From the NCBI GenBank assembly GCA_034509735.1, contig JACGWO010000004.1, positions 11,637,395-11,701,394 on the forward strand: a stretch of DNA of 64,000 bases, given 5' to 3'. The notes below the pieces were generated by a model that saw only the letters and a program-made list of their open reading frames with translations, ran no database searches and was not told where the DNA came from. This document shows, one piece after another, positions 45,301 through 56,644 of the stretch (the stretch's first letter is position 1; each line of letters opens with the position of its first letter). A program made the translations under genes and the position numbers. The DNA comes from Sesamum alatum. Its lineage: Eukaryota; Streptophyta; Magnoliopsida; Lamiales; Pedaliaceae.

Positions 45301-45885
45301 CTAGACCTGATGTGGCTTTCGCTTGAGTGCAGTCAAGACTATCCTGAAGTACCTGAATAGGACTAAGGATATGTTCTTGATCTACGGCGGTGGAGAGTTG
45401 ATACTGGAAGGCTATAGCGACGCTAGCTTCCAGTCGGATGACGATGATGCCAAGTCTCAGTTTGGTTTTGTATTTAGACTAAATGGTGGCGTGGTTACTT
45501 GGAAGGGTTCCAAGCAGGCTACCACGGCGGACTCCACCATAGAGTTTTGAATACATAGCGGCTTTGGAAGCTGCTAAGGAGTGGTTTGGTTGATGAGCTA
45601 CATCCAAAGGTTGGATGTAGTACCTGGCATTGCTAAGCCTGTAATTATCTTTCATGATAACAACGGGGCGATAGCGCTAGCAAAGGAACCGAGATCTCAT
45701 CACGATCCAAGCATATTCTTAGACGCTACCATCTCTTAGAGAGATGGATAGCAGGAGTGACGTTCGGTTGGACCGAGTCAGCTCCGCAGAAAACATAGCA
45801 GATCCACTTGCTAAGCCCATGTCGCAAGTTGCCCATACTCACCATCTGAATAAGAGGTTCGAGGTCAATGGGTGATTGGCTTTAG
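42353..45885 (+). pseudogene. gag-pol of B3
   Basis: Gag starts at ATG 42353 (MSKNPLTMILETNKFNGTNY). A 2-bp insertion near 42436 breaks the first 30 codons; the frame is then open from about 42472 to 44004. It contains the Gag core, zinc knuckle CMHCQGKGHWKRECPQ, protease with intact DTG (WVLDTGYGAHIC), and the integrase zinc region and first Asp (HTDVCGPL). A one-base loss near 43986 shifts the frame. RSDRGGEY and VSERRNRTL follow, then another shift near 44263. The RT lacks 340 nt at about 44833 (KPEAG), losing the first catalytic Asp; YVDD survives near 44947-44960. A further B3-specific deletion lies near 45324. RNase H carries the stops shared with R. The natural stop is TAG 45883-45885. 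Confidence 0.93.
43217..43605 (+). other. Candidate intron covering the protease region of B3
   Basis: The donor-like site is CCCAG-GTGTGT; B1, B2 and R have the better CAG-GTATGT. The acceptor-like site is CAACAG-TCTAAT. Removing these 389 nt joins CCA-G to TC-TAA, so Gag would read Pro-Val-stop directly after its zinc knuckle. Copia elements such as Arabidopsis EVADE are known to splice a short Gag mRNA. Here the sites and the resulting stop are seen; splicing itself is inferred. Confidence 0.5.
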
Positions 45886-45899
45886 GTCAAGTGGGAGAT
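45884..45899 (+). other. Polypurine tract of B3
   Basis: AGGTCAAGTGGGAGAT, overlapping the pol stop codon and directly preceding the 3' LTR. Confidence 0.9.
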
Positions 45900-48130
45900 T
45901 GTTGGAATAGGTGACCAGAAAGCCAATAGGTTTGGCAATTTGTAACCTATCCGACAACTTGATGTGAATATAATATTATTATGTGATGAATAAGATGAGT
46001 ATTCGTCACCAATGGTACCTTCTTTGTTGCGCTCATCTTACATTTGTTTAAAACGGTTTTTTAACTTATATCGCAACAAAGCCCACAGACCATGGATAAC
46101 AACTCGTGCAGTTGGGCCACGCATTGGATGGTGGTCATGAAACCAACTGATTAAGAGTTGGGTCTGAAACGTTCCAAGTCGAGGACCTCGAGACAGGGCA
46201 TCGAGAGTCCTATTGAGACTTGCATCAAGAGTCGTGTTCATTGGATGAGTGCCGTGTTTCATCGGCGACAGGCGTGGGACGCCTACACGGTCTTGATGGG
46301 TTGGTCGACTGGGGTCGAGCCGACTGGACTGACTCGCGGGGATCATCATATGGAAGCCTTGGAGGCTTGGTCGGTATGATTGGATTCCCCGGTTCCGATA
46401 GTACGGGAGTAATCCTCAGACTTGAGGAATCATGGCAGTCACGTGCACAGGACGGCTGTATCTTGGATCTGGCGAGAGGTGATCATTCTGTAAGATGATC
46501 ATTATAAGCCTTGTCCAGTGCAGTCGGAATGTGTAGCGAGGACGGTGGATTCCAAGAAGAGGATCCGTCCCCTGTCATTATGTGACAGAGGTATCTCCTA
46601 TGCACTCGGAGACACGTTCATGCTGTTTGAAGCTGTGGCCACAGTGGTTGGTCGAACAGGGAATGGTTTCCTGTGTCGACGCAATGAAGCATACGTGGTC
46701 TCGAGTATTAAGCATAGATGCCTAGTCAAGGATGGGAACCGACGCCCAATTCCATACCCTAGACTAAGGCCGGGAGACGGTAGATGGAAGGATCGTACCC
46801 GTACAGAATCGGCGCCTAAATGTTCACTCCAATTCACCTAGTCTCTAGTGCCATGGACCGTTGCTAGACGGCCACCCATGGTAACGGGCCCTTGTGGGAC
46901 ACGGGCCCAAGTCTAGCTGAGGGTGAACCTAAAGGGTCACACACAAATCACCGAGGAGGTTGAGAGATCGACTTGGAGTCAATCTCGAAGGATAAAATAA
47001 GTAATTGGATTACTTAAGGGAAAGTCCATTGGATGGACGGGCCGATATTGTATCGGGCTTTCATTTAATCGGTAAATTGGATTTTCGATTAAATATGGAA
47101 AGTTGAGATGTTGAGACGTTGGATCTTTTAATTGGATTAAAAGATCAACGGGAATAATTTAAGTGGACATTAAATTGGATTTAATATTGGGATCGTCGTA
47201 ATTGGATTACGATAAAACCCGGTCCGTTAAATTATACCCGAGAGGAGAAATAATTCCTAATTTGGAATAGGAAGAAGTTGGACTTCTTCCCTTAATTAAA
47301 TATGGCCGACATGCTCCCTTGGAGGAAGCAAAATCAGCCATGTTTCATGCTAGGTGGTATGTTGACTTGTCTCTTTTGGAAAGAGACAAATCAACTCCAA
47401 TCAAGCTCTTCCCTTTTGGTATGATTTGATCATACCATAAATTTTGGTAGGCTTGATTGAAGAATTGATGGTGATTGATTGGAATGAATCTAGACATCCT
47501 TGGATGAACCTAGACACATTCCAATAATCACATTAATTATGTATATATATATTAGAATATACAACACCTAGTATAAGTGATTCATTATTCATCTTTTTCT
47601 AGGGAAAAAGAGAAGACAAAAATCCTCTCCTCTCTCTCAATTTTCGTGCTCCCTCCCTCTCTTACACTTGTGTTCTTCACTTGATTTTGAATCAAGAAGA
47701 AGAACAAAGTAAGTTTAAGAGAACACTAATTCATAGTGTTCTTCTCTTAAACCGATTCCTTCCTAAACCCGTTCTTTTCTAGCAAGAAGAACGTGTGTTT
47801 CTTCCGGTGTGGTGTGGATCACCTTTGGAGAATCCATACGTTTGGATTTCGTGAGCATTCCGGAGAAGGAACAACGCTAGTAGCCGGGAGCATACGCTAA
47901 ACAATCAAAGGTAACGGTTTATTACGCTTTGATTGATTCCATTTATATATCTATGCCCTATGTGTTTAAATATATGTTTTAATATTTACACATCCTACAT
48001 CGAACGCCCGGTTGAGCACCCAAGGGTACACCCCTTGGGATTCGCGTATTTTGAATTTTATTTAAATTTACGCACTTTCTCGCCTTTCTCGCTTCCGCTC
48101 GCGCTCCCGGGCGGATCCGCTTGTCCTTCA
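45900..48130 (+). repeat. 3' LTR of B3 (2231 bp)
   Basis: It runs from TGTTGGAATAGG to CTTGTCCTTCA, followed by CTTTT. Visible differences from the 5' LTR include single-base indels near 46047 and 47604 and substitutions near 46578, 46785, 46804, 47119 and 47924. Confidence 0.95.
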
Positions 48131-48506
48131 CTTTTGTCATCTTAGCTCTAAAAAATGCCTTCGTCGCAGCATATCTAATATGCCAGTCCGATACCGCATA
48201 AACATCTTTCATGCGGAGCATTATCGAGCTAACATCATCCAGCCGATCAAACTGTTTCTGGATCTCATTAGTCATGGATGCCAGTATGATGTTCCGGACC
48301 TCGCGGTTGTCCTCCTGCCATTCATTGAACGTCCAACGCTCTTCTAACGAGGATCCCTCTAGCAAGACCTGAGGAAGAGGCTTATCCAGAATGTAAGCCT
48401 GGTTTTGGAAATTGAGGACAATCCTTAGATTTTGCAGCCAATCGTTATAGTTTGTTCCATCAAGTTTGTTAGTCTCAAGAATTACAACGAGTGGATTCTT
48501 AGACAT
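48131..48506 (-). pseudogene. gag N-terminal half of element C
   Basis: It starts at 48506 on the reverse strand: MSKNPLVVILETNKLDGTNY, then DWLQNLRIVLNFQNQAYILD. It is open through IRYAATKAFFRAKMTK until B3 interrupts it at 48131. It is diverged from the beta Gag at many positions but collinear with it. The downstream half is at 37684-38308. Confidence 0.88.
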
Positions 48507-50330
48507 CTACAATCAGAATGTAAAGCAGAAATTTGGTAGATTATTATAATATTGAATTCAAGTTAAGACTTGTTCATTAGTCATTAACCCCTCGCACTAT
48601 TTATTCAAAAAGCCCACCACTCTCAAGTGGAGTTTTCGGGAAACTATTTCCTAGTGGGCTTGGAAGCCACAAACGTAATTCTCCATGCCCCGCGGGAGAA
48701 TTATGGGAGGTATCCAATACCATTCTCATCCAATGAGTTCCCCAAGATATTTTTCCTTGCTTCTTCACATGATCTCGAGGACTCCAAGCGAATCATGTTA
48801 CTCAGCGTTAGGCCCGACCCATCAACCAAATCATATCTCAACTGTCGCCCCACACGACTCGTGAGACAGGAAAACAGGAGCATATTCCATTGTTCATAAC
48901 AATAGCACAACTTTCTTCCATTCCAAACGTGCCACGACTCGTGAGACCACGAATGGATGAAAGTAGCTTCCTTACAACATTGTTATGGATGGAAGGCTTG
49001 GAATAATTAAATCATTTGATTTAATTTTATTTTGAGCCTAATAATCAAACCATCCAAGTGAGAGTTAATAATATATTAAGACCGAGACCTCATCATTTTT
49101 AGTATTTTGCATGCTCAAGTTTTAAACATTTAATGTAAATAGATGCATTCCAAACACATCATACATCAAAGCATTAAAACATTAAACACATGCAAAAGAA
49201 ACCTAACACGCCCCTGTAGGATGATCACAAGCCCGTTCCTAAGTGATCCACTGAGCCCGCAGTGGATCTATGGTCAATCTAGGGTATGCCTACACTATTA
49301 CAATTTTTACATCCCATTATCATTCTAATGGGGCCTTGTAAATCCTTCGTTGTTCTTCTTGGGCCTTTCATCGTGGGCTCCGTCCAACGGACCTCTTTTG
49401 GGCCTTCATCTCCATGGAAGCTTACATTTATTAAAGTAAAACCTCACGACTAATCTACTCTCATTACAACTTAAAAAGAAATTCCAATCAGAAGTTGAGG
49501 GGAGTACATTAAAAGAGAGAAAACAAGTCTTATTATTCTAACGCTAAAAACGATAGAAGGAATAAAAAACAAAGAGGCACGCAGGCCTCACCCAACATAA
49601 AATAAACCATACATAGGTCGATGGGCTTTGTGATCATCCATATTTTTATTAAATAAACAACAATAACAAAGCACGTTTATATAATATAAACATGCCAACA
49701 AATAAATACATTTCATGCATTTATAACAAGATATCCAATATCTAAAACAATAAACATAATAAAATGCAGAAAATACCTCATTAATGATGCAATTCAAAAT
49801 ATAGATATCAACTATGCATCCAATGTACAAACCATTATTTTTGTTTGGAAACCATTTCCAAAATAATCCAAGGCATCAAAAATAATTATAGAAAAATTCA
49901 ATTTAACTAAAATTAAAATATGCCAAAATTAATCACATTCAGAAAATAGCAGAAATCAAAAAATTGAAATTTTCACGACAATCAGTGCAAAACGGCCCAG
50001 CCGTTCAGGCCGGCAGACGGCCAGCCGCACATGCGCGCACGCCTGCTGCCTCTGCCGGCTGGCCGGCACCATTTTTCACCAATTTTTTTTTTTAAATTTC
50101 TGCTATAAAACTGAAACATAAACATGCATTTATAGAAAATTCAATTCTCAAAAATGCATGGATATCCATAATTTCAAAAGTAAAATTAACACATATTTTC
50201 TACACATATTATCATGCTTTAAAGCCATAAATCATGCTTTCCAAAAGTAATTTAAATGTCTTCTTCATGTTTAGCACATAATAACATGTAAATCATATAG
50301 CCACAACACCGAACCGGGCTCTAATACCAC
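48507..50330 (-). other. Leader of element C with GC island
   Basis: About 1.82 kb. The conserved hairpin AACGGC-CCA-GCCGTT is at 49991-50005, next to a shorter GC block (50006-50076) and a T-run. CACGACTCGTGAGAC near 48853 and CCACGACTCGTGAGA at 48931-48945 are the near-palindromic pair. The primer-binding site at 50317-50329 reads GGCTCTAATACCA, with one base changed from the copy in the other elements. Confidence 0.8.
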
Positions 50331-52559
50331 TGAAAGAATTGGGTACGACCCGAGAACGCAACGGAAGCGTAAAAACGTGAATTTAAAGGCGTAATTTAAA
50401 CAGGTTCAAAGGAGTGTTCTCTTTGAAGTTCCGGGGCGTTCGGTATATGCCAAAAGGATGAATAAAAGATGAGAAGATGCTGGATATGTGGCTAAAGGAG
50501 TAAAAACAAAAGATACATAAAATGTAAATAGAAACCAACATTTGTTCGTTTTTACGTAGAACGGCTTCTAGCGTTGTTCCTTCTTTTCTTCCTTGTATGT
50601 CCACTTGAGAGCTCAAAGTAGAACTCCTCTAATTTTTCCACACCACACCATGTAATATTTCTCTAAACTATTGCTAGATAGTAGTAGAGAAGAAGAAGAA
50701 ACAAACAACTCCAAATGAACACTATTGGTTAGTGCTTTTGGAATGTTTTAGTTCAAACCTTTCCAAAAGGTATGAACACAAAAAGGAGAAAATTTGCAGA
50801 GATTTTGGAGAGTTTTTTATGGAAAATTCATGCAAGCCCAAGTCCATACAAGTTATGTGAATGGTTTTGTGTATGTAGAGTTGTTGAATTCAAAATTCAA
50901 CTTCTCTTGTCAACTTCCAAAGCAATCTATATATACACACCACTATCTACATAACCATGCACCATTATAGCAAATAAAACCACCCACCAAACCATATAAA
51001 CGCTGGTCACATGTGCCTCACATGTGGAAGATTTTAATTCTTCCTTCATTTGCTATAAATTGAATTTTTCCATGGAATAGGACTACTAGTCTTGGACTTT
51101 TTGTTTAATCTAATTGAATTAAGTCCAAAACAAGTTCATTGGGAATTAATTAATCCAATTAATCGCAATCCAATTGAAGCCCGCAAGTTTATTTAATCCA
51201 ATTAAATAAACATAAGTCCAAAGTCTAATTAATTGATCCAATCAATTAATTAATCAAAACCCGATGAAATAATACAATTAATTTATAGGTTCTAAGTCTA
51301 AAAATTAACTAATCCAATTAATTATTCTTGAACCATCCATCAAATGGATTTCCCAATAAATGATCAAATCATTTATTTTTCTCCTTGAATTAATTTAATC
51401 CAGTTAAATTAATTCACTTCTTCTAGAATTAATTCCAAATTAATTCTATCAATTCTATAATGATTTGTGTGTGACTCTTTAGGTTCACCCTCAGCTAGAC
51501 TTGGGCTTGTGTCCAAAATAATTGGTCAATTAAATCCAATTTAATTAACTATTTTCCAATTAACCATTAATTGGAAAACGCCCGTCACCATCGGTGGCCG
51601 TCTAGCAACAGTCCATGGCACTAGAGACTAGGTGAATGTTGGCGTGAACATTTAGGCTCCCGAGTTCCATACGAGTATAGTCCTTCCATCATCCACTTCC
51701 CGGTCTAACTCTAGGGCATGGAATTGGGCGCCGGTTCTCATCTTTTACTAGACAACTATGCTCAAAAACTCGAGACACGTTTGCTCTATTGATCGACGTA
51801 GGAAACCATTCCCTACTCGACCAATCGCTGTGGCCACAGACTTAAAGAGCTTAAAGCGTCTCAGAGCGCATAGGAGACTCGACTGTCATATACTGACAGG
51901 TGACGGATCCTATCTTGGAATCCACCGTCTTCAATATATATTCCGACTGCACTGGATATGGCTTACGATGAATGTATCCCAGATACGGACATCACTTGCC
52001 AGACCCTAGATACAACCTTCATATGCATGTGACTGCCATGATCCCTCAAGTCCGAGGACTAATCTCGTACTATCGGAGCCGGGAATTTCAGTCTTACCGA
52101 CCAAGCCTCCAAGGCTTCCATATGACGATTCCCGCGAGTTAGTTCAGTCGGCTAACACCCTTGTCAGCTAACCGACTAATATTGCATAGACATCCAACGT
52201 CTGTCGCCGATGAAACACAACACTCATCCAATGAATGCAATCGTTAGTGCAAGTCTCTATAGGACCCTCGATGCCTTGTCTCGAAGTCCTCGACTTGGAA
52301 CATTTCAGACAAACCCTCATAAATTGGTTTCGTAGCTGCCATCCAATGCACAGTTCAACTACATGGGTTATTCAATTGGTCTGTGGGCATTTGTTGTGAC
52401 GTTAAAACGCCGTTTAACGTAATTAGTAAGCACAACAAACACATAGTGCCAAGGATGACTACTTACTATATTCATCAAGTCAATATTACTTTAATAAAGA
52501 TTACTAAATAGTACCCAAAACCGCCAATCCAATTGGCTTTCTGGTCACCTATTCTAACA
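50331..52559 (-). repeat. 5' LTR of element C (2229 bp)
   Basis: It runs from TGAAAGAATTGGG to CTATTCTAACA and is followed by the duplication CTATG. The stem with the CTAGCA loop is at 50660-50690 on the reverse strand, with outer stem TCTCTA/TAGAGA and inner ACTAT/ATAGT. Confidence 0.92.
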
Positions 52560-52569
52560 CTATGCTTCA

Positions 52570-54810
52570 TGAAAGAATCGGGTACGGCCCGGGAACGCAA
52601 CGGAAGCGAAAAAACGTAAATTTAAGACATAATTTAAACCGGATTCAAAGGGGTGTTCCCTTTGAAGTTCTCGGGCGTTCGGTGTTTGTCAAAGCATAAA
52701 CAACAAAATAAAACATGCTGGACATGTGGCTTAAAAGGAGAAGAAGAAAGTTATACAAAAATGTAAAAGGAAACCAACCTTTGTTCGTTTATGTAGAACG
52801 GGTTCGTGCGTTGTTCCTTTCTTTTCTTTCTTCGTTCGTCCACTTGAGAGCTCAACGTAGAACTCCTCTAATGCGTTCCACACCACACTATGGATTTATT
52901 TCTACTCTATTGCTAGATAGAAATTAGAAACAAAGAAGAAGAAACAATTCCAAAGAAAGCACTATCGATTAGTGTACCTTGGAATGTTTTTGTTCAATCT
53001 TCTCTAAGAAGTATGAACACTAAAAGAGAGAATTTTCAGAGAGTATTTGGCTAAAAAGCTCCAGCAAAAAGTGAAGCAAGTTAAATGAATTGTGTCTAGC
53101 AAAGTAGTTTTGTGTATGTAGAATGTAGTGTTCAAAAAACCACCTACATAAGTAACCTCCAAGGCAACTTCCACATACACACACTTCTAGCACATCCACT
53201 ACACATGATAGCAAGAGAAAACCACCCACAAATCAGCAAATTTTCGTGCTCATCATGTTCATATGTGGAAGAGTTGAAACTCCTCCTTGATTAGCTTCAA
53301 CTTGCATGAAAAAAATGGACTTGGACCTTCATGGTTTTTGGACTTGTATTTAATCAAATTAAATAAAGTCCAAACATGTATCCATTGGGCATTAATTAAT
53401 CTAATTAATTTCAATCCAATTGAATCCCAATTATTTATTTAATCCAATTAAATAAACATAAGTCCAAATTAAGAATAATTGATGCAATCAACTATTCTAG
53501 CCAAAACCCAATAAATTAATCCAATTAATTTAAAGGTCCTTAGTCCAAAAAATTAACTAATCCAATTAATTAATTCTTGGACCATCCACCAAATGGATTT
53601 CTAAATAAATGATCCAATCATTTATTTTCTCTCTTGAATAAATTTAATCCGATTAAATTTATTCGCTTCTTCTAGAATTAATTCCAAATTAACTCCGCCA
53701 AATCCAAAGTGATTTGTGTGTGACTCATTAGGTTCACCCTCATCTAGACTTGGGCTTGTGTCCAACACAATTGATCAATTAAATCCAATTTAATTAATTA
53801 TTTTTCCGATTAACCATTAATCAGAAAAACGCCCGTCACCATGAGTGGCCATCTAGCAACGGTCCATGGCACTAGAGACTAGGTGAATGTTGGCGTGAAC
53901 ATTTAGGCTCCCGAGTTCCATACGAGTACGGTCCTTCCATCATCCGTCTCCCGATCTAAGTCTAGGGTATGGAATTGGGCGTCGGTTCCCATCCTGGACT
54001 AGACAACTATGCTCAGTAACTCGAGGCACGTTTACTCTATCAATCAACGTAGAAAACCATTCCCTACTCGATCAATCACTGTGGCGACAGACTTATAAGA
54101 GTTTTAAAACTGTCTCAGAGCGCATAGGAGACTCGGCTGTCATATACTGACAGGTGACGGATCCTATCTTGGAATCCACCGTCCTCAATACATATTCCGA
54201 CTGCACTTTATAAGGCTTATGATGAACGAATCCCAGATACTGACATCTCTTGCCAGATGCTAGATACAGCCATCATATGCATGTGACTGCCATGATTCCT
54301 CAAGTCCGAGGACTAATCTCGTACTACCGGAGCCGGGAATGCCAGTCATACCGACCAAGCCTCCAAGGCTTCCATATGACGATTCCCGCGAGTCAGTTCA
54401 GTCAGTTGACATCCTTGTCAACTAACCCACTAATAATGCATAGACGTCCAACGTCTGTCGCCTATGAAACACGGCACTCATCTAATGAATGCAATCATTA
54501 GTGCAAGTCTGTATAGGACTCTTGATGCCCTGTCTCAAGGTCCTCGACTTGGAACGTTTTAGACCTAACCCTTAGAAGTTAGTTTCATAGCTTGCCATCC
54601 AATGCGCAGCCCAACTACATGGGTTGTTCGTTTGGCCTGTGGGCTTTGTTGTGATGTTAAATGGAATAAACATAAATAGCGAGCACAACAAATGGAACTG
54701 CCAAACATGAATACTCACTTGATTCATATAAGAATATTACAATTACAATGACATTGTTAGAAATAGAATACATCAAGACCAATCTAATTTGCTCTCCCGG
54801 TCACCCTATT
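52570..54810 (-). repeat. 3' LTR of D, lacking its last six bases
   Basis: It begins TGAAAGAATCGGG and ends CACCCTATT. It is close to the 5' LTR, with scattered substitutions. The CTAGCA-loop stem is at 52899-52930 with outer pair TTTCTA/TAGAAA. Confidence 0.9.
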
Positions 54811-56644
54811 TCTACGAAAGCCCACCACTCTCAAGTGGGGTTTCGGGAAACCATTTCCTAGTGGGCTTGGGATCCACAAACGCAATTCTCCATGCCCCGC
54901 TTTTACGATTCACATAGAAAAAGCTTTGTGGGAGGTATCCAATACCATTCTCATCCAATGAGATTCCCAAGATATTTTGCCTCACCTCTTTCACATGATT
55001 CCGAGGACTCCAAGCGAATCATGTTACTTCGGCGTTAGGCCGACCCATCAACCAAATCATATCTCAACTGTCGCCCCCCACGACTCGTGAGACAGGGAAA
55101 CAAGAGCATATTCCTTTGTTCGTAACAATAATGCAGCTTTCTTTCATTCCAAAACGTGCCACGACTCGTGAGACCACGCTTTAGAGGAAAGTAGCTTCCT
55201 CATTACATTATTACGGATGGAAGGCTTGGAATAATCAAAGCATTTGATTTAATTCCATTTTGGGCCTAATATTTACTTGGACCATCCAAGTGAGAGTTCA
55301 TCATGTTATTAAGACCGAGACCTCATCATTGTTAGTATTTTGCATGCTCAAGATTTATACATATAATGCATTCCAAACACACCATACATCAAAGCATAAA
55401 AAACTTAAGCACATGCAAAGTAAACCTAGCACGCCCCTGTTAGGATGATCACAAGCCCATTCCTAAGTGATCCACTGAGCCCGCAGTGGATCTATGGTCA
55501 AACTAGGGTAGACCTACACTATTACAATATTTACATCCCATTATCATTCTAATGGGGCCTTGTAAAAATTTCTCCTTTGTTCTTCTTGACCTTCCATCAT
55601 GGGCTCCATCCACCGGACCTTCATCTCCTTGGAAGCTTACAATTAATAAATTAAATCCTCACAATCTAATCTACTCTCATTACAACTTAAAAGAAACCCC
55701 AATCATAAGTCGGGAGGAGTACATTAATAGAGAGGAAGAAAGCCTTATTATTCCAAGGCTAAAAAACGATAGAGAGAAGAAAAACAAAGAGGCACGCAGG
55801 CCTCACCCAACAATAAATTAAACCATACATAGGCTAAAAAGGGCTAGTGATCATCCTTATTGTTTATCAAATAAAACAACAACAACAAAGCACATTTACA
55901 TCAAATATAAATATGCCAACACATAAATACATACCATGTATTTATAACAAGATATCCAATATCTAACCATAAACATAATTAAGTGCAGAAAATAATATAT
56001 TAATAATGCAATTGAAAAAACGGATATCACCCATACATCCAATGTATAAACCATTTTAGTTTGGAAACCATTTCTAAAATAATCTAAGGCATTAAAAATA
56101 ATTTTAGAAAAATTCAATTTAATTAAAATTAAAATATGCCAAAATTACTCACATTCAGAAAACAGCATAAATCAGAAAATTGAAATTTTCACGAAAAACG
56201 ATGCAAAACGGCCCAAACGTCCCAGACCGGCGACGGCCGGCCGTACGCGCGCGCATGCGCACAGGCTGCCTGCCTGCGCTACCCGCCAGCACGCACGGCC
56301 AGCGGGCGCGCGCGCCCGGTCTGCGCGCCTGCTGGCCCAGTGACCGGCCGGCAGGCAGCAGCAAGCAGACGGCTGCTGAACGTTTTCCAAATTTGTTTTT
56401 TTTTTTATATCTGCTGTAAAACTGAAATATAAACATGCATTTACAGAAAATCAAATTCTCATAAAATGCATAGATATCCATAATTTCAAAAGCAAAATTA
56501 ACACATATTTACATACATATAATCATACTAGAAAAAACCGTAAAACATGCTTTCCAAAAGCATTTTAAACACGTTCAACATGCTTAACACATTATAACAT
56601 GTAAATCCTAAAGCCCACAACACTGAACCGGGCTCTGATACCAC
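54811..56644 (-). other. Leader of D with GC island and primer-binding site
   Basis: 1.83 kb. The GC-rich block is at about 56222-56386, and the adjacent hairpin (56207-56221) has decayed to AACGGCCCAAACGTC. The near-palindromic pair lies at about 55077-55091 and 55159-55173. The primer-binding site GGCTCTGATACCA is at 56631-56643, one base from the LTR. No gene is seen. Confidence 0.82.

Larger units (their letters stand above)
38309..48130 (+). mobile_element. Element B3, the youngest complete-ended beta copia (9.8 kb)
   Basis: Both LTRs are full length and flanked by CTTTT (38304-38308, 48131-48135). By eye the two LTRs differ at only about ten positions over 2.23 kb, so the insertion is recent. 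Primer-binding site, leader, gag, protease, integrase, polypurine tract and both LTRs are present. It is nonetheless defective: a 340-nt RT deletion and a broken RNase H are shared with R, and gag has a 2-bp insertion. It must have been copied by enzymes from another element. Confidence 0.95.
8851..52559 (-). mobile_element. Element C, gamma copia element carrying nested B1 and B3
   Basis: Both termini are present: TGAAAGAATCGGG at 8851 and CTATTCTAACA ending at 52559. They are flanked by the exact duplication CTATG (8846-8850 and 52560-52564), so these ends 43.7 kb apart belong to one insertion. Its own sequence is 8851-8993, 35916-38308 and 48136-52559. The 3' LTR lacks its last part and is fused at about 37683 to the protease-gag region, so RT, RNase H, most of integrase and the polypurine tract are deleted. 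B1 interrupts the 3' LTR and B3 interrupts gag. Confidence 0.88.
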
